From contig NC_009485.1 of NCBI RefSeq assembly GCF_000015165.1, positions 2,458,001-2,522,000 of the forward strand: DNA of 64,000 bases, read 5' to 3'. Both the position numbers and the translations under genes were made by a program. Origin of the DNA: Bradyrhizobium sp. BTAi1 (GTDB lineage: Bacteria > Pseudomonadota > Alphaproteobacteria > Rhizobiales > Xanthobacteraceae). The notes beneath the pieces are model-generated. The model saw nothing but the letters and a program-made list of their open reading frames with translations. It did no database searches and was not told the origin of the DNA. Of the stretch, positions 36,395 to 43,857 are shown piece by piece; position 1 is the first letter of the stretch; each line of letters begins with the position of its first letter.

Positions 36395-36925
36395 ATGGGC
36401 CATCGCATCGAGATCATGAGCGGCGAGCAGGGCCGGCAGCGCGCACGCCACCTGTTGGATAGTGTCTGGTCTGCGGAGGTGCTGGCTGCTCTGCCATGGA
36501 AGGAAGTGGTCTGGGCCAATGCGCATAGCCGCATCCTCGTCTTCGACGGCCGTGACGACGTCATCGCCCATGCAGCACTGCATCTGCGCGATGCAACGCT
36601 CGACGCGGGCCCCGTCAGGATCTGCGGCGTCGGCGACGTGGCGACGCATCCGGACTGTCGGGGGCAGGGCCTCGCGGGTGAACTGATGCGCCGTGCCGTG
36701 ACCGAGATGCGGGACACGCATGGCGTCGATTTCGGCCTGCTGTTCTGCGAGCCACGCCATGCGCCTCTCTACAAAAAGCTCGGCTGGCGCGCGTTCGACG
36801 GCGAGGTGCATGCCGAGCAGCCGCGGCAGGGACGCATCCGGTTCGGTGTCATCGACCCCTTCGTGTTCGACCTCATGATGGCGCCGCGCGTCGGCATGCT
36901 CGATCTGTGCGGGTTGCCGTGGTGA
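36395..36925 (+). CDS. GNAT acetyltransferase
   Basis: This 176-residue protein has a clear acetyl-CoA motif, VATHPDCRGQGLAGELMRRAV, near residues 83-103 (HPDCRGQGLAGEL is the diagnostic part). It is preceded by AHAALHLRDATLDAGPVRICGVGDV and followed by LLFCEPRHAPLYKKLGW, where the Tyr of LYKKLGW is the usual general acid position. The arrangement resembles aminoglycoside 2'-N-acetyltransferase-like and related GNAT enzymes with a C-terminal extension; the substrate is unknown. It is a single gene. There is weak general similarity to NodA-type acyltransferases, but the size and motifs fit GNAT better. Confidence 0.8.
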   Translation: MGHRIEIMSGEQGRQRARHLLDSVWSAEVLAALPWKEVVWANAHSRILVFDGRDDVIAHAALHLRDATLDAGPVRICGVGDVATHPDCRGQGLAGELMRRAVTEMRDTHGVDFGLLFCEPRHAPLYKKLGWRAFDGEVHAEQPRQGRIRFGVIDPFVFDLMMAPRVGMLDLCGLPW

Positions 36926-37064
36926 TCGCGCCGCCGGTTCGTCTCGATACGAGCCGCAAGTCCCGATCATCCGCCGGGCAACGGGCCAAGTCGAATGGAG
37001 TGCTGTCAGCGTATCTCTCGTCTGCTAGCAATGCGTCTGCTATCAATGCAAACTTGTCCGGGTC

Positions 37065-38222
37065 ATGCGGGATCTTCCGATCGTGCCAAATCGTCGTCAG
37101 CTTCTGTCAGGATTGGGAGCCATGGCCGTCTCGTCGCAGATGTTGCCCGTCGCGGGACAGCAGCCGTGGGACTTTGCTTCGGCCGCGGATGGCGATGCCT
37201 TCGCCGCAGGCGTTGCCCGGCGGCTCGATCAGGCGCTTGCCGAGCGGCGCCTGTGGAATATCCATGGGCTGATCGTGCTCCGGGATGGCAAGCGCGTCAT
37301 CGAGCGCTATTTCGAAGGCCCGGATCGTGCGCGCGGCGTCGGCGACATCGGCACGGTGACGTTCACGGCGGAGACGCCGCACGATCTGCGCTCCTGCTCG
37401 AAGAGCATCGTGGCTCTGCTCTATGGGATTGCGCACGCGCAAGGCAAGGTGCCGGCGCCCGAGGCGCCGCTGCTGGCGGCCTTTCCGGAGTATGCCGATC
37501 TCGCCAGTCCGGAGCGCGCGCGGCTCACCGTTGCCCACGCGCTGACGATGACGATGGGCACCGACTGGGACGAGAGCAGCCTGCCTTACAGTGATCCGCG
37601 CAACAGCGAGATCGCCATGGACGAGGCGGCCGATCGCTATCGTTATATCCTGGCGCGCCCGGTCGTCGAGACGCCGGGGACGCACTGGACCTATTGCGGC
37701 GGAGCAACGGCTGTGCTCGCCCGTCTGATCGCGAAAGGATCAGGCCAGTCGCTGCACGATTTCGCCCGCGCGCATCTGTTCGATCCGCTCGGCCTCGGAC
37801 CGACGCAATGGGCCACCGGCGCCGACGGCGAGCCCTTCGCCGCGTCGGGCGCCCGCATGACGCTGCGCGACTTCGCCCGGATCGGCGCGCTGATGCTGTC
37901 CGGCGGCCGATGGGATGGCCGGGAGCTCATTCCGGCCGATTGGATCCGCCGCTGCACGACGCCGGCCGTCAGCGCCGACGAGCTTCGCCGCTACGGCTAT
38001 CAATGGTTTCTCCTCGATGTCGCCTTCGGCAAGCCCAAGGGATGGGCCGCCGGCCGGCTGGAACGGATGTGGATGGCGCAAGGCGAAGGCGGCCAGCGCC
38101 TGTACATCATTCCCGCCTTGCAGCTGGTCATCGCCGTGACCGCCGGCAACTACGAGCGCGACGATCAGAGCATTCCGCCGACGCGCATCCTGCGCGAGAT
38201 CGTGCTGGCGAGCGTGGAGTAG
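37065..38222 (+). CDS. serine hydrolase (beta-lactamase/class C PBP family)
   Basis: This 385-residue protein has a twin-arginine-like export signal (NRRQLLSGLGAMAVSS) and so probably acts outside the cytoplasm. The SxxK catalytic motif is LRSCSKSIVALLYG near residue 114, and the second motif is WTYCGGA, with Tyr as base where the family often has YSN. A C-terminal GEGGQRLYI occupies the place of the KTG/HTG strand. This set marks the class C beta-lactamase-related family, which includes esterases, D-aminopeptidases and penicillin-binding proteins. Beta-lactam hydrolysis is not implied. The start has no strong ribosome site, and an internal ATG cannot be excluded. Confidence 0.82.
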   Translation: MRDLPIVPNRRQLLSGLGAMAVSSQMLPVAGQQPWDFASAADGDAFAAGVARRLDQALAERRLWNIHGLIVLRDGKRVIERYFEGPDRARGVGDIGTVTFTAETPHDLRSCSKSIVALLYGIAHAQGKVPAPEAPLLAAFPEYADLASPERARLTVAHALTMTMGTDWDESSLPYSDPRNSEIAMDEAADRYRYILARPVVETPGTHWTYCGGATAVLARLIAKGSGQSLHDFARAHLFDPLGLGPTQWATGADGEPFAASGARMTLRDFARIGALMLSGGRWDGRELIPADWIRRCTTPAVSADELRRYGYQWFLLDVAFGKPKGWAAGRLERMWMAQGEGGQRLYIIPALQLVIAVTAGNYERDDQSIPPTRILREIVLASVE

Positions 38223-39061
38223 GGATGGAGCCTTGTTGATCGTCCGCCAATGTTGTTGGACACGACGTGGAGGAGAATTGCCCGTAGTCCTTGATCGTCA
38301 TATGCGAGTCGCCGGCCGTGGCCGATGAGCCCCGATCCAATCGGCTTTCCTGCTCAAGATTGTTCTTTCGTTTTTCCAGAAATTATGCTCTACTCCGTCC
38401 ATCCTGCTTCGCCACGAGGGGCGTATCGCGATCGTCACGACACGTGAGGCGGGAAGGCGATGGCCGCCTGTTGCCGCAGCGTGCTTGCACGCGGACGAAC
38501 GGCAATCGGCGGACAGGAAGCCGTGTGGTCCTGGCGCCGCGATGCTGGCGTCAAGTCCAGGGGGATGATGACCTCCTGGACGACGGTGGCTAGACAGCCG
38601 TACACCGGGGAGAGCACGTTATAACTGTGAAAACCATCGCGCGGGGAATGCCGGTGTTCGGCTGAACCTGTGGTGACTGCCGCCTGCTTTTTTTGCTGCA
38701 GGCGGGCCATGGGTTGCGGCCAGCGCCCGGCATTCCCTGCGCCCTCGTCATCCTGCGAGGGACCATCGACCTCTCCAGCCCGGACGCATCGGCGTCGCGG
38801 GACTTCTCCGATGCGCGCCAGAACAGCACCCGCCGTAACAGCACGTTGAGCGAAGCCGGGCCGCAGGGCAAACCGCAGCAGCTTTTCGCGACAGGCCCGA
38901 CCGGACGCCAGGACACCGCCCGCGGGGATGGCCGAGTGGCCGATTCGCCAGCCGCCTTATGCTCGCGCCGCAGCGGAATTTGATCTACAGGGATGGCGAT
39001 CCCGACGGACCATGACTAATCCTTACGCGCACCGGCGCGGCAGGCAAATTCGGAGTTGTAA
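38223..39061. other. 839-base non-coding region
   Basis: No gene is supported here. Small open frames on both strands have the Arg/Pro/Cys-rich composition of non-coding DNA. The central part is a structured repeat-like element described separately. The last 60 bases hold the ribosome site (CGGAG) of the downstream aldehyde dehydrogenase gene. Confidence 0.65.
38391..38935. repeat. structured dispersed-repeat-like element
   Basis: This segment begins near CTCCGTCCATCCTGCTTCGC (38391) and includes a nested hairpin. The outer arms are GGGAATGCCGG at 38644-38654 and CCGGCATTCCC at 38727-38737; the inner arms are CCGCCTGC at 38680-38687 and GCAGGCGG at 38698-38705 around a T-run. I recall this combination as a recurrent intergenic sequence in Bradyrhizobium and Rhodopseudomonas, often mis-annotated as short proteins. 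Only one copy is present in this window, so the repeat claim rests on memory and the hairpins on sequence. Confidence 0.55.
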
Positions 39062-40612
39062 ATGTCCACCAGTCCAGCATCCTCCCTCTCGCTCGCTGTG
39101 GAAACCGCCGACATCCTGAGCGCGCTCGGCGTGGCGCCGGAGCGGCTGCGCGGCGGAGCGCGCGCGGCGCGCTCGCCGATCACCGGCGAGGTGCTGGGGC
39201 AGGTGCATGACGAGACCCAGGCCGGTGCGACCGAGGTCATCGCGCAGGCGCATGCCGCGTTCTTGCAGTGGCGGCTGGTGCCCGCGCCGAAGCGCGGCGA
39301 ACTGGTGCGCCTGCTCGGCGAGGAGCTCCGCGCCAACAAGGCGGCGCTCGGTCGCCTGGTCTCGATCGAGGCCGGCAAGATCGTCTCCGAGGGCCTCGGC
39401 GAGGTCCAGGAGATGATCGACATCTGCGACTTCGCGGTCGGCCTGTCGCGCCAGCTCTATGGCCTGACGATTGCGACCGAGCGGGCCGAGCACCGCATGA
39501 TGGAGACGTGGCATCCCCTGGGCGTCACCGGCATCATTTCGGCCTTCAACTTCCCCGTGGCGGTATGGGCGTGGAACGCGGCGATTGCGCTGGTGTGCGG
39601 CAACAGCGTGGTCTGGAAGCCCTCCGAGAAGACGCCGCTGACGGCGCTGGCGACCGACGCCCTGCTGGCGCGCGCGCTGGCCCGGTTCCGGCGCGAGGGC
39701 GGGGAGGCTCCGGAGGGGCTTGCTGGCCTGCTGATCGGCGGCCGTGCGGTCGGCGAGATGCTGGTCGACGATGTCAGGGTGCCGCTGGTATCGGCAACCG
39801 GCTCGACGGCGATGGGCCGCGTCGTCGGGGCCTGCCTCGCCAGCCGCTTTGCGCGGGCCATTCTCGAACTCGGCGGCAACAATGCTGCGATCGTCGCTCC
39901 CTCGGCCGATCTCGATCTCACGCTCCGCGCGGTGGCCTTCGCGGCGATGGGCACCGCCGGCCAGCGCTGCACCAGCCTGCGCCGGCTGTTCGTGCATGCC
40001 GATATCTATGAGCAGCTGGTGCCGCGGCTCAAGCAGGCCTATGCCTCGGTTGCGATCGGCAATCCGCTGCAGCCGGGCACGTTGATCGGTCCGCTGATCG
40101 ACCGTGGCGCCTATGACGCCATGCAGGATGCCCTGAGCGCGGCCCGGGATCAAAGCGGGCGCGTGTTCGGCGGCGAGCGCGTCGCGGTCGTGGGCTGCGA
40201 GGGCGCCTATTACGTGCGGCCCGCGCTGGTCGAAATCAGCTCGCAGGCCGGTCCGGTCGAGCGTGAGACCTTCGCGCCGATCCTCTACGTCATGCCGTAT
40301 CGCGATCTCGACGCCGCGATCGCGTTGCATAATGCTGTGCCGCAAGGGCTGTCGTCATCGATCTTCACCAATGACCTGCGCGAGGCCGAATTGTTCGTGT
40401 CGTCGCGAGGCTCTGATTGCGGCATCGCCAACGTCAATATCGGTCCGTCCGGCGCCGAGATCGGCGGCGCGTTTGGCGGCGAGAAGGAGACTGGCGGCGG
40501 CCGCGAATCCGGCTCGGATTCCTGGAAGGCCTATATGCGCCGCACCACCAACACCGTGAACTATGGACGCAGCCTGCCGCTCGCCCAAGGCGTCAAGTTC
40601 GACATCGGGTGA
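39062..40612 (+). CDS. ALDH7-type aldehyde dehydrogenase (aminoadipate-semialdehyde dehydrogenase-like)
   Basis: This 516-residue NAD-dependent aldehyde dehydrogenase has the catalytic Cys in AGQRCTSLRR near residue 303, the general-base Glu in LELGGNN near 269, and the cofactor site around ATGSTAMGR. The N-terminal arrangement WHPLGVTGIISAFNFPVAVW and the C-terminal GGAFGGEKETGGGRESGSDSWK match the ALDH7 (antiquitin/AmaB) group, which oxidises alpha-aminoadipate semialdehyde in lysine degradation. CGGAG precedes the ATG by 7 bases. No other lysine gene is adjacent. A semialdehyde role in the nearby nicotinate pathway is possible but unproven. Confidence 0.87.
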   Translation: MSTSPASSLSLAVETADILSALGVAPERLRGGARAARSPITGEVLGQVHDETQAGATEVIAQAHAAFLQWRLVPAPKRGELVRLLGEELRANKAALGRLVSIEAGKIVSEGLGEVQEMIDICDFAVGLSRQLYGLTIATERAEHRMMETWHPLGVTGIISAFNFPVAVWAWNAAIALVCGNSVVWKPSEKTPLTALATDALLARALARFRREGGEAPEGLAGLLIGGRAVGEMLVDDVRVPLVSATGSTAMGRVVGACLASRFARAILELGGNNAAIVAPSADLDLTLRAVAFAAMGTAGQRCTSLRRLFVHADIYEQLVPRLKQAYASVAIGNPLQPGTLIGPLIDRGAYDAMQDALSAARDQSGRVFGGERVAVVGCEGAYYVRPALVEISSQAGPVERETFAPILYVMPYRDLDAAIALHNAVPQGLSSSIFTNDLREAELFVSSRGSDCGIANVNIGPSGAEIGGAFGGEKETGGGRESGSDSWKAYMRRTTNTVNYGRSLPLAQGVKFDIG

Positions 40613-40679
40613 TCGGCATGACGCATCTCTTCGGCCACGCGAGACCCTGATGGTGAGGAGCCCGCCGCTGCCGCTCTGC

Positions 40680-40705
40680 GGAACTGCCCTGCGGGGTCGT
40701 GCGTT
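40680..40705 (+). promoter_or_regulatory. EcfG-type general-stress promoter of the DUF3606-like gene
   Basis: GGAAC (40680-40684) is followed after exactly 17 bases by CGTT (40702-40705), a perfect match to the alphaproteobacterial general-stress consensus. The start codon lies 23 bases after the -10 element, with AAGGAG between them. Confidence 0.75.
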
Positions 40706-40728
40706 GCGCGCTGGCAAGGAGATGCATC

Positions 40729-40926
40729 ATGGCAGCCAAGAAGAAGACCTCGACGGCAACATCCAGCCGCGGACGCAAGCAGGACCGTGCCCGCGTTGCG
40801 GGCGGCCAGGACCACGAAGTGCGCTACGAAGCCAAGAAGAGCGGACGTTCGGCCTCCGCCGTGAAGAAGGCGGTCAAGAAGGTGGGCAACAGTCGCAAAA
40901 AGGTCGAGCGCAAGCTCGCGCGCTAG
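40729..40926 (+). CDS. DUF3606-like small basic protein
   Basis: This 65-residue, strongly basic protein has a Lys/Thr/Ser-rich N-terminal tail (about 25 residues) that resembles histone-like tails. It is followed by the segment HEVRYEAKKSGRSASAVKKA and a KKVGNSRKKVERKL helix that fit the DUF3606 family. It could bind nucleic acid, which is inference from charge. The ATG at 40729 has AAGGAG 7 bases upstream and a perfect stress-type promoter further up, so expression in stationary phase or stress is expected. Its 3' end overlaps the convergent zinc-ribbon gene by 4 bases. Confidence 0.75.
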   Translation: MAAKKKTSTATSSRGRKQDRARVAGGQDHEVRYEAKKSGRSASAVKKAVKKVGNSRKKVERKLAR

Positions 40927-41120
40927 GTCTCCTGCGGCCGCTTCGGCGGCCGCAGCGATCCCTTGGCCCAGCCGAGCGCCTTCGGCGAATGCAGCGGGTC
41001 GGGGCCGTCGCAGGCGGGACAGATCAGCTTGCAGCGCTCGCCGCTGCCCTCCCGCACGGCCAACGGGCGCCCGCAGGTCGGGCACGGCTTGCGCAGCGGG
41101 GGAGCGGGACGCCTCGACAC
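40923..41120 (-). CDS. small zinc-ribbon protein
   Basis: This 65-residue protein has two Cys pairs, KPCPTCGRPLAVREGSGERC and LICPACDGPDP, within the first 40 residues; it is probably a zinc ribbon with a Pro-rich start and a basic C-terminus. I recall similar short Cys-pair proteins as abundant in Bradyrhizobium. The start is a GTG at 41120 with GGGAG about 10 bases upstream. Its last codons include a perfect inverted repeat that likely terminates the convergent DUF3606-like message. Function is unknown. Confidence 0.65.
   Translation of the reverse strand: MSRRPAPPLRKPCPTCGRPLAVREGSGERCKLICPACDGPDPLHSPKALGWAKGSLRPPKRPQET
40932..40955 (+). terminator. TTCG-loop hairpin after the DUF3606-like gene
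   Basis: CTGCGGCCGC and GCGGCCGCAG form a perfect 10-base stem closed by a TTCG tetraloop, starting 6 bases after the plus-strand stop at 40926. There is no T-run. The same bases encode the C-terminal residues of the convergent zinc-ribbon protein. Confidence 0.6.
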
Positions 41121-41178
41121 GGTGATGTCTCCCGGTGGAGGCGTCAGGCTAGAGCAGGCGCGCGTGCAGGGAAATCAC

Positions 41179-41487
41179 TTATTTTATTTGCGGCAAGTCC
41201 TGTCGCGGCAATTCTTCCAGTTCGCCTGGCTGCGAGCAATCAGGGCAGGTATCGCCGATCCCGCCGAGGACATCCTCAATCGCCGCCACAGCTTCCGAGC
41301 TGCCAACGCCGCGGGGCGGATCGTCGCGGGCCGCGCCGAGCGCGCGCGCCAGCGCATGCGGGTCGCCGCGCTCGCGCATCCAGCCATGCGCCTCGCATGC
41401 GACGATTGCTCCGGCCTCGCGCAGGGTGGCGATGGCCCAGCGCGCGAGGCTGTCGCTGGCGGTGCGGCGTGTCATGGTCGTGGGCAT
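41179..41487 (-). CDS. small hypothetical protein
   Basis: This 102-residue protein is unrecognised. The first 40 residues form probable helices with a central EAHGWMRERGDPHALARALG stretch. The C-terminal part contains a single Cys pair, DTCPDCSQPG, and an acidic tail. The ATG at 41487 has GGAGGG 7 bases upstream, and a second ATG four codons later is possible. It is divergent from pncA. The overall character (helical, one CxxC) suggests a small regulatory or adaptor protein, but this is a guess. Confidence 0.6.
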   Translation of the reverse strand: MPTTMTRRTASDSLARWAIATLREAGAIVACEAHGWMRERGDPHALARALGAARDDPPRGVGSSEAVAAIEDVLGGIGDTCPDCSQPGELEELPRQDLPQIK

Positions 41488-41672
41488 CGGGAAAACCCTC
41501 CAGCCGGGAGAATCCACGATTGGCCCGACGTTTCCAGCGCCGCCCTGCAGGGCAGGGATTCCGAAATGGTGGGGCTGCCCCTCGGCGGGCGCCGCAGAAT
41601 CTTGGGCCGGTCGGCTTGAGATCGCCGCGGGCCGAGGCCATCCTCGTGAAAGTCTGGTGAAACGGGTGCAGG

Positions 41673-42296
41673 ATGCAGATCAAGACCAATGAGGATTTGC
41701 TGCTCATCATCGATGTGCAGAACGATTTTTGTCCCGGCGGCGCGCTCGCCGTGAGCGATGGCGACGCGGTCGTCCCGGTGATCAACCGGCTCAGCGGGCT
41801 GTTTGATCACGTCGTTCTCACCCAGGATTGGCACCCCGCCGGACACAGCTCCTTCGCTTCCAGCCATCCGGGCAAGGCGCCGTTCGAGAGCGTGCCGATG
41901 GCCTACGGTCCGCAGACGCTGTGGCCGGATCACTGCATCCAGGGCACGCCGGGCGCGGCCTTTCATGCCGGTCTAGCGACCGACAAGGCGCAATTGATCA
42001 TCCGCAAGGGCTTTCGTCCGGCGATCGACTCCTATTCGGCGTTTTTCGAGAACGACAAGACGACGCCGACCGGCCTTGCCGGCTATCTGCGCGAACGCGG
42101 CTTGCGCCGGGTGTTTCTGGTCGGGCTCGCGACCGATTTCTGCGTGCATTATTCGGCGGTCGATGCACGCCGGCTCGGCTTCGAGGCCGTCGTGATCGAG
42201 AGCGCCTGCCGCGGGATCGATCTCGGCGGATCGATGGCGGCCGCGAAGGCGCAGGGCGCCGAGGCGGGCGTGACCAGGATCGCCGAACTGGCTTGA
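41673..42296 (+). CDS. pncA: nicotinamidase/pyrazinamidase
   Basis: This enzyme hydrolyses nicotinamide to nicotinate and ammonia. The 207-residue protein has the full catalytic set: Asp14 in LLIIDVQNDF, Lys112 in LIIRKGF and Cys157 in ATDFCVHYSA; the metal site is Asp52, His54 and His58 in QDWHPAGH, plus His87 in WPDHCIQGT. The length matches E. coli PncA. It is convergent with the hydantoinase-like gene, only 7 bases away. In context, nicotinate made here could enter either the NAD salvage pathway or the nicotinate degradation genes that begin about 11 kb further on. Confidence 0.93.
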   Translation: MQIKTNEDLLLIIDVQNDFCPGGALAVSDGDAVVPVINRLSGLFDHVVLTQDWHPAGHSSFASSHPGKAPFESVPMAYGPQTLWPDHCIQGTPGAAFHAGLATDKAQLIIRKGFRPAIDSYSAFFENDKTTPTGLAGYLRERGLRRVFLVGLATDFCVHYSAVDARRLGFEAVVIESACRGIDLGGSMAAAKAQGAEAGVTRIAELA

Positions 42297-42303
42297 GACG
42301 AGG

Positions 42304-43857
42304 CTACGCCGCCGCGCCGATGTTCGGCTCGGCAATGGCGCCGGCAACGCGGACGCGCACACGCAGCGCGTTGCCGGGGAGATAGGCGATCGGCATGTCC
42401 TCGACGTCGACCATTTTGAGCGCGTCGCGGTCGGCCCCGGCCTGGACGGCGCGCGCTTCGGCGATGCCGCGCGCCGCCGCGATGGCCTCGTCGCGGGTCA
42501 TGTCGCGGAACACCTGGTCGGCCTCGCCGGAGACCTGGGCGATGGCCGCGCCGACGGCGTTGGCGCAGTCGCCATGGTCGACGCGGACGATCTCCGAGAT
42601 GCCGGAGAGGCGCTCCGGCACCAGGAAGGCGCCGCCGCCGACCGCGAGTAGCGGTACGTCACCGGCCTCGGTCTTCATCCGGTCGATGTCGCTTTCGAGC
42701 TTGCGATGGGCATCCGCGAGTGCAGCCTCGATCAGGCGCCGCGGCAGATGCGCGACACGGGCGCGGTCCCCGAGATCGATCAGTCCGGCCGCGACCGCGA
42801 TGTCGGTCGCCGTCAGGCGGTCGCCGCCGAACACCAGGGCCTCGGATGTCAGCCGGTATCCGACGCTGAGCGGGCCGACGCGGACGGGATCCTGTTCGAC
42901 ATGGCTGCCGCCGCCCAGTCCGATCGAGAGCAGATCGGGCATGCGAAAGAGGGTGCGGACGCCGCCGACTTCGACGACCGCGTTGGCCTCGCGCGGAAAG
43001 CCGTGGCGCAGCTGGCCGATGTCGCTGGTGGTGCCGCCGACATCGACGACCATCGCGTCGTCGAGGCCGGACAGATAGGCGGCGCCGCGCATGGAATTGG
43101 TGGCGCCGGAGGCGAAGCTCATGACCGGGAAAGCGGTCGCGGTCTCCGCCTGCATCACGGTGCCGTCGTTCTGGGTCAGGAACAGCGGCGCATCCAGACC
43201 GGCCTCGGCGATCGCCTTGCGGAAGGCGGTGACGGTGGTGACGGCAAGGTCGTGGAGCGCAGCGTTGAGAAGGGCGGCGTTCTCGCGCTCCAACAGGCCG
43301 ATGCGGCCGAGGTCGTGCGACAGCGTGACCGCGACGTCGGGGCAGATCTCGGCGAAGATCTCCCGCGCGGTGATCTCGCAACTCGGGTCGAGCGGCGAGA
43401 ACGACGAGGCGATCGCGACCGCGCGCAGGCCCTTGGCCTTGATGGCGCGCGCGGCGGCCTTCAGGCCGTCGGTGTCGAGCGGCATGAACGGGCGGCCGTC
43501 ATAGTCATGGCCGCCCTCGAGCATGAAGATCTCGTCGTTGACCAGTGCGGCGAGATCGGCGGGCCAGTCGCAGAACGGCGGCAGCGAGGCGGAGGCCGGC
43601 ATGCCGATCCTGACCGCACCGATCCGCTGCAGGTGCCGCCGCTGCACCACCGCATTGATGAAATGCGTGGTGCCGATGACGACCGCATCGACCGGCACGG
43701 CTGCTGCGGGATTGGCCCGCAGCGCTTTCAGCGCGGCGAGAATGCCGGAGGTGACGTCGGCGGTGGTGGCGCTTTTGACGGAGTGGATGACCCTGTCGTC
43801 GGCAATCAGAACCGCGTCGGTATTGGTGCCGCCGACGTCAATGCCAATGCGCTTCAT
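42304..43857 (-). CDS. HyuA-like hydantoinase/oxoprolinase subunit
   Basis: This 517-residue protein belongs to the hydantoinase/oxoprolinase (HyuA) family of ATP-dependent cyclic-amide hydrolases. It has the actin-like ATP site at the start (MKRIGIDVGGTNTDAVLI) and a second phosphate motif VDVGGTTSDIGQLRHGFP near residue 260, plus a C-terminal AVGGGAFLVPERL. The HyuB partner that normally accompanies it is absent; instead a DUF917 gene sits directly upstream with no base between its stop and this ATG. It is the last gene of an operon with an IclR regulator and a polyamine-type ABC transporter. The substrate is unknown; a hydantoin, oxoproline or other lactam is likely. Confidence 0.82.
   Translation of the reverse strand: MKRIGIDVGGTNTDAVLIADDRVIHSVKSATTADVTSGILAALKALRANPAAAVPVDAVVIGTTHFINAVVQRRHLQRIGAVRIGMPASASLPPFCDWPADLAALVNDEIFMLEGGHDYDGRPFMPLDTDGLKAAARAIKAKGLRAVAIASSFSPLDPSCEITAREIFAEICPDVAVTLSHDLGRIGLLERENAALLNAALHDLAVTTVTAFRKAIAEAGLDAPLFLTQNDGTVMQAETATAFPVMSFASGATNSMRGAAYLSGLDDAMVVDVGGTTSDIGQLRHGFPREANAVVEVGGVRTLFRMPDLLSIGLGGGSHVEQDPVRVGPLSVGYRLTSEALVFGGDRLTATDIAVAAGLIDLGDRARVAHLPRRLIEAALADAHRKLESDIDRMKTEAGDVPLLAVGGGAFLVPERLSGISEIVRVDHGDCANAVGAAIAQVSGEADQVFRDMTRDEAIAAARGIAEARAVQAGADRDALKMVDVEDMPIAYLPGNALRVRVRVAGAIAEPNIGAAA

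Noticed and set aside
36395..36925. Possible NodA-like acyltransferase
   Set aside because: The acetyl-CoA loop and tyrosine motif fit a GNAT enzyme; no nod box or other nodulation gene is nearby.
37065..38222. Beta-lactam resistance gene
   Set aside because: The SxxK serine hydrolase fold is shared by many esterases and peptidases; the second motif is not the canonical YSN or YAN, and no AmpR-type regulator is adjacent.
38590..38916. Minus-strand open frame of about 108 codons within the structured repeat
   Set aside because: Arg/Pro/Cys/Trp-rich product, no ribosome site, and it runs through hairpin arms; it looks like a repeat-derived spurious frame.
38920..38960. tRNA-like start GGGGATGGCCGAGTGGC resembling a Ser or Leu tRNA
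   Set aside because: No anticodon arm, T arm or matching acceptor 3' strand follows, so no cloverleaf forms.
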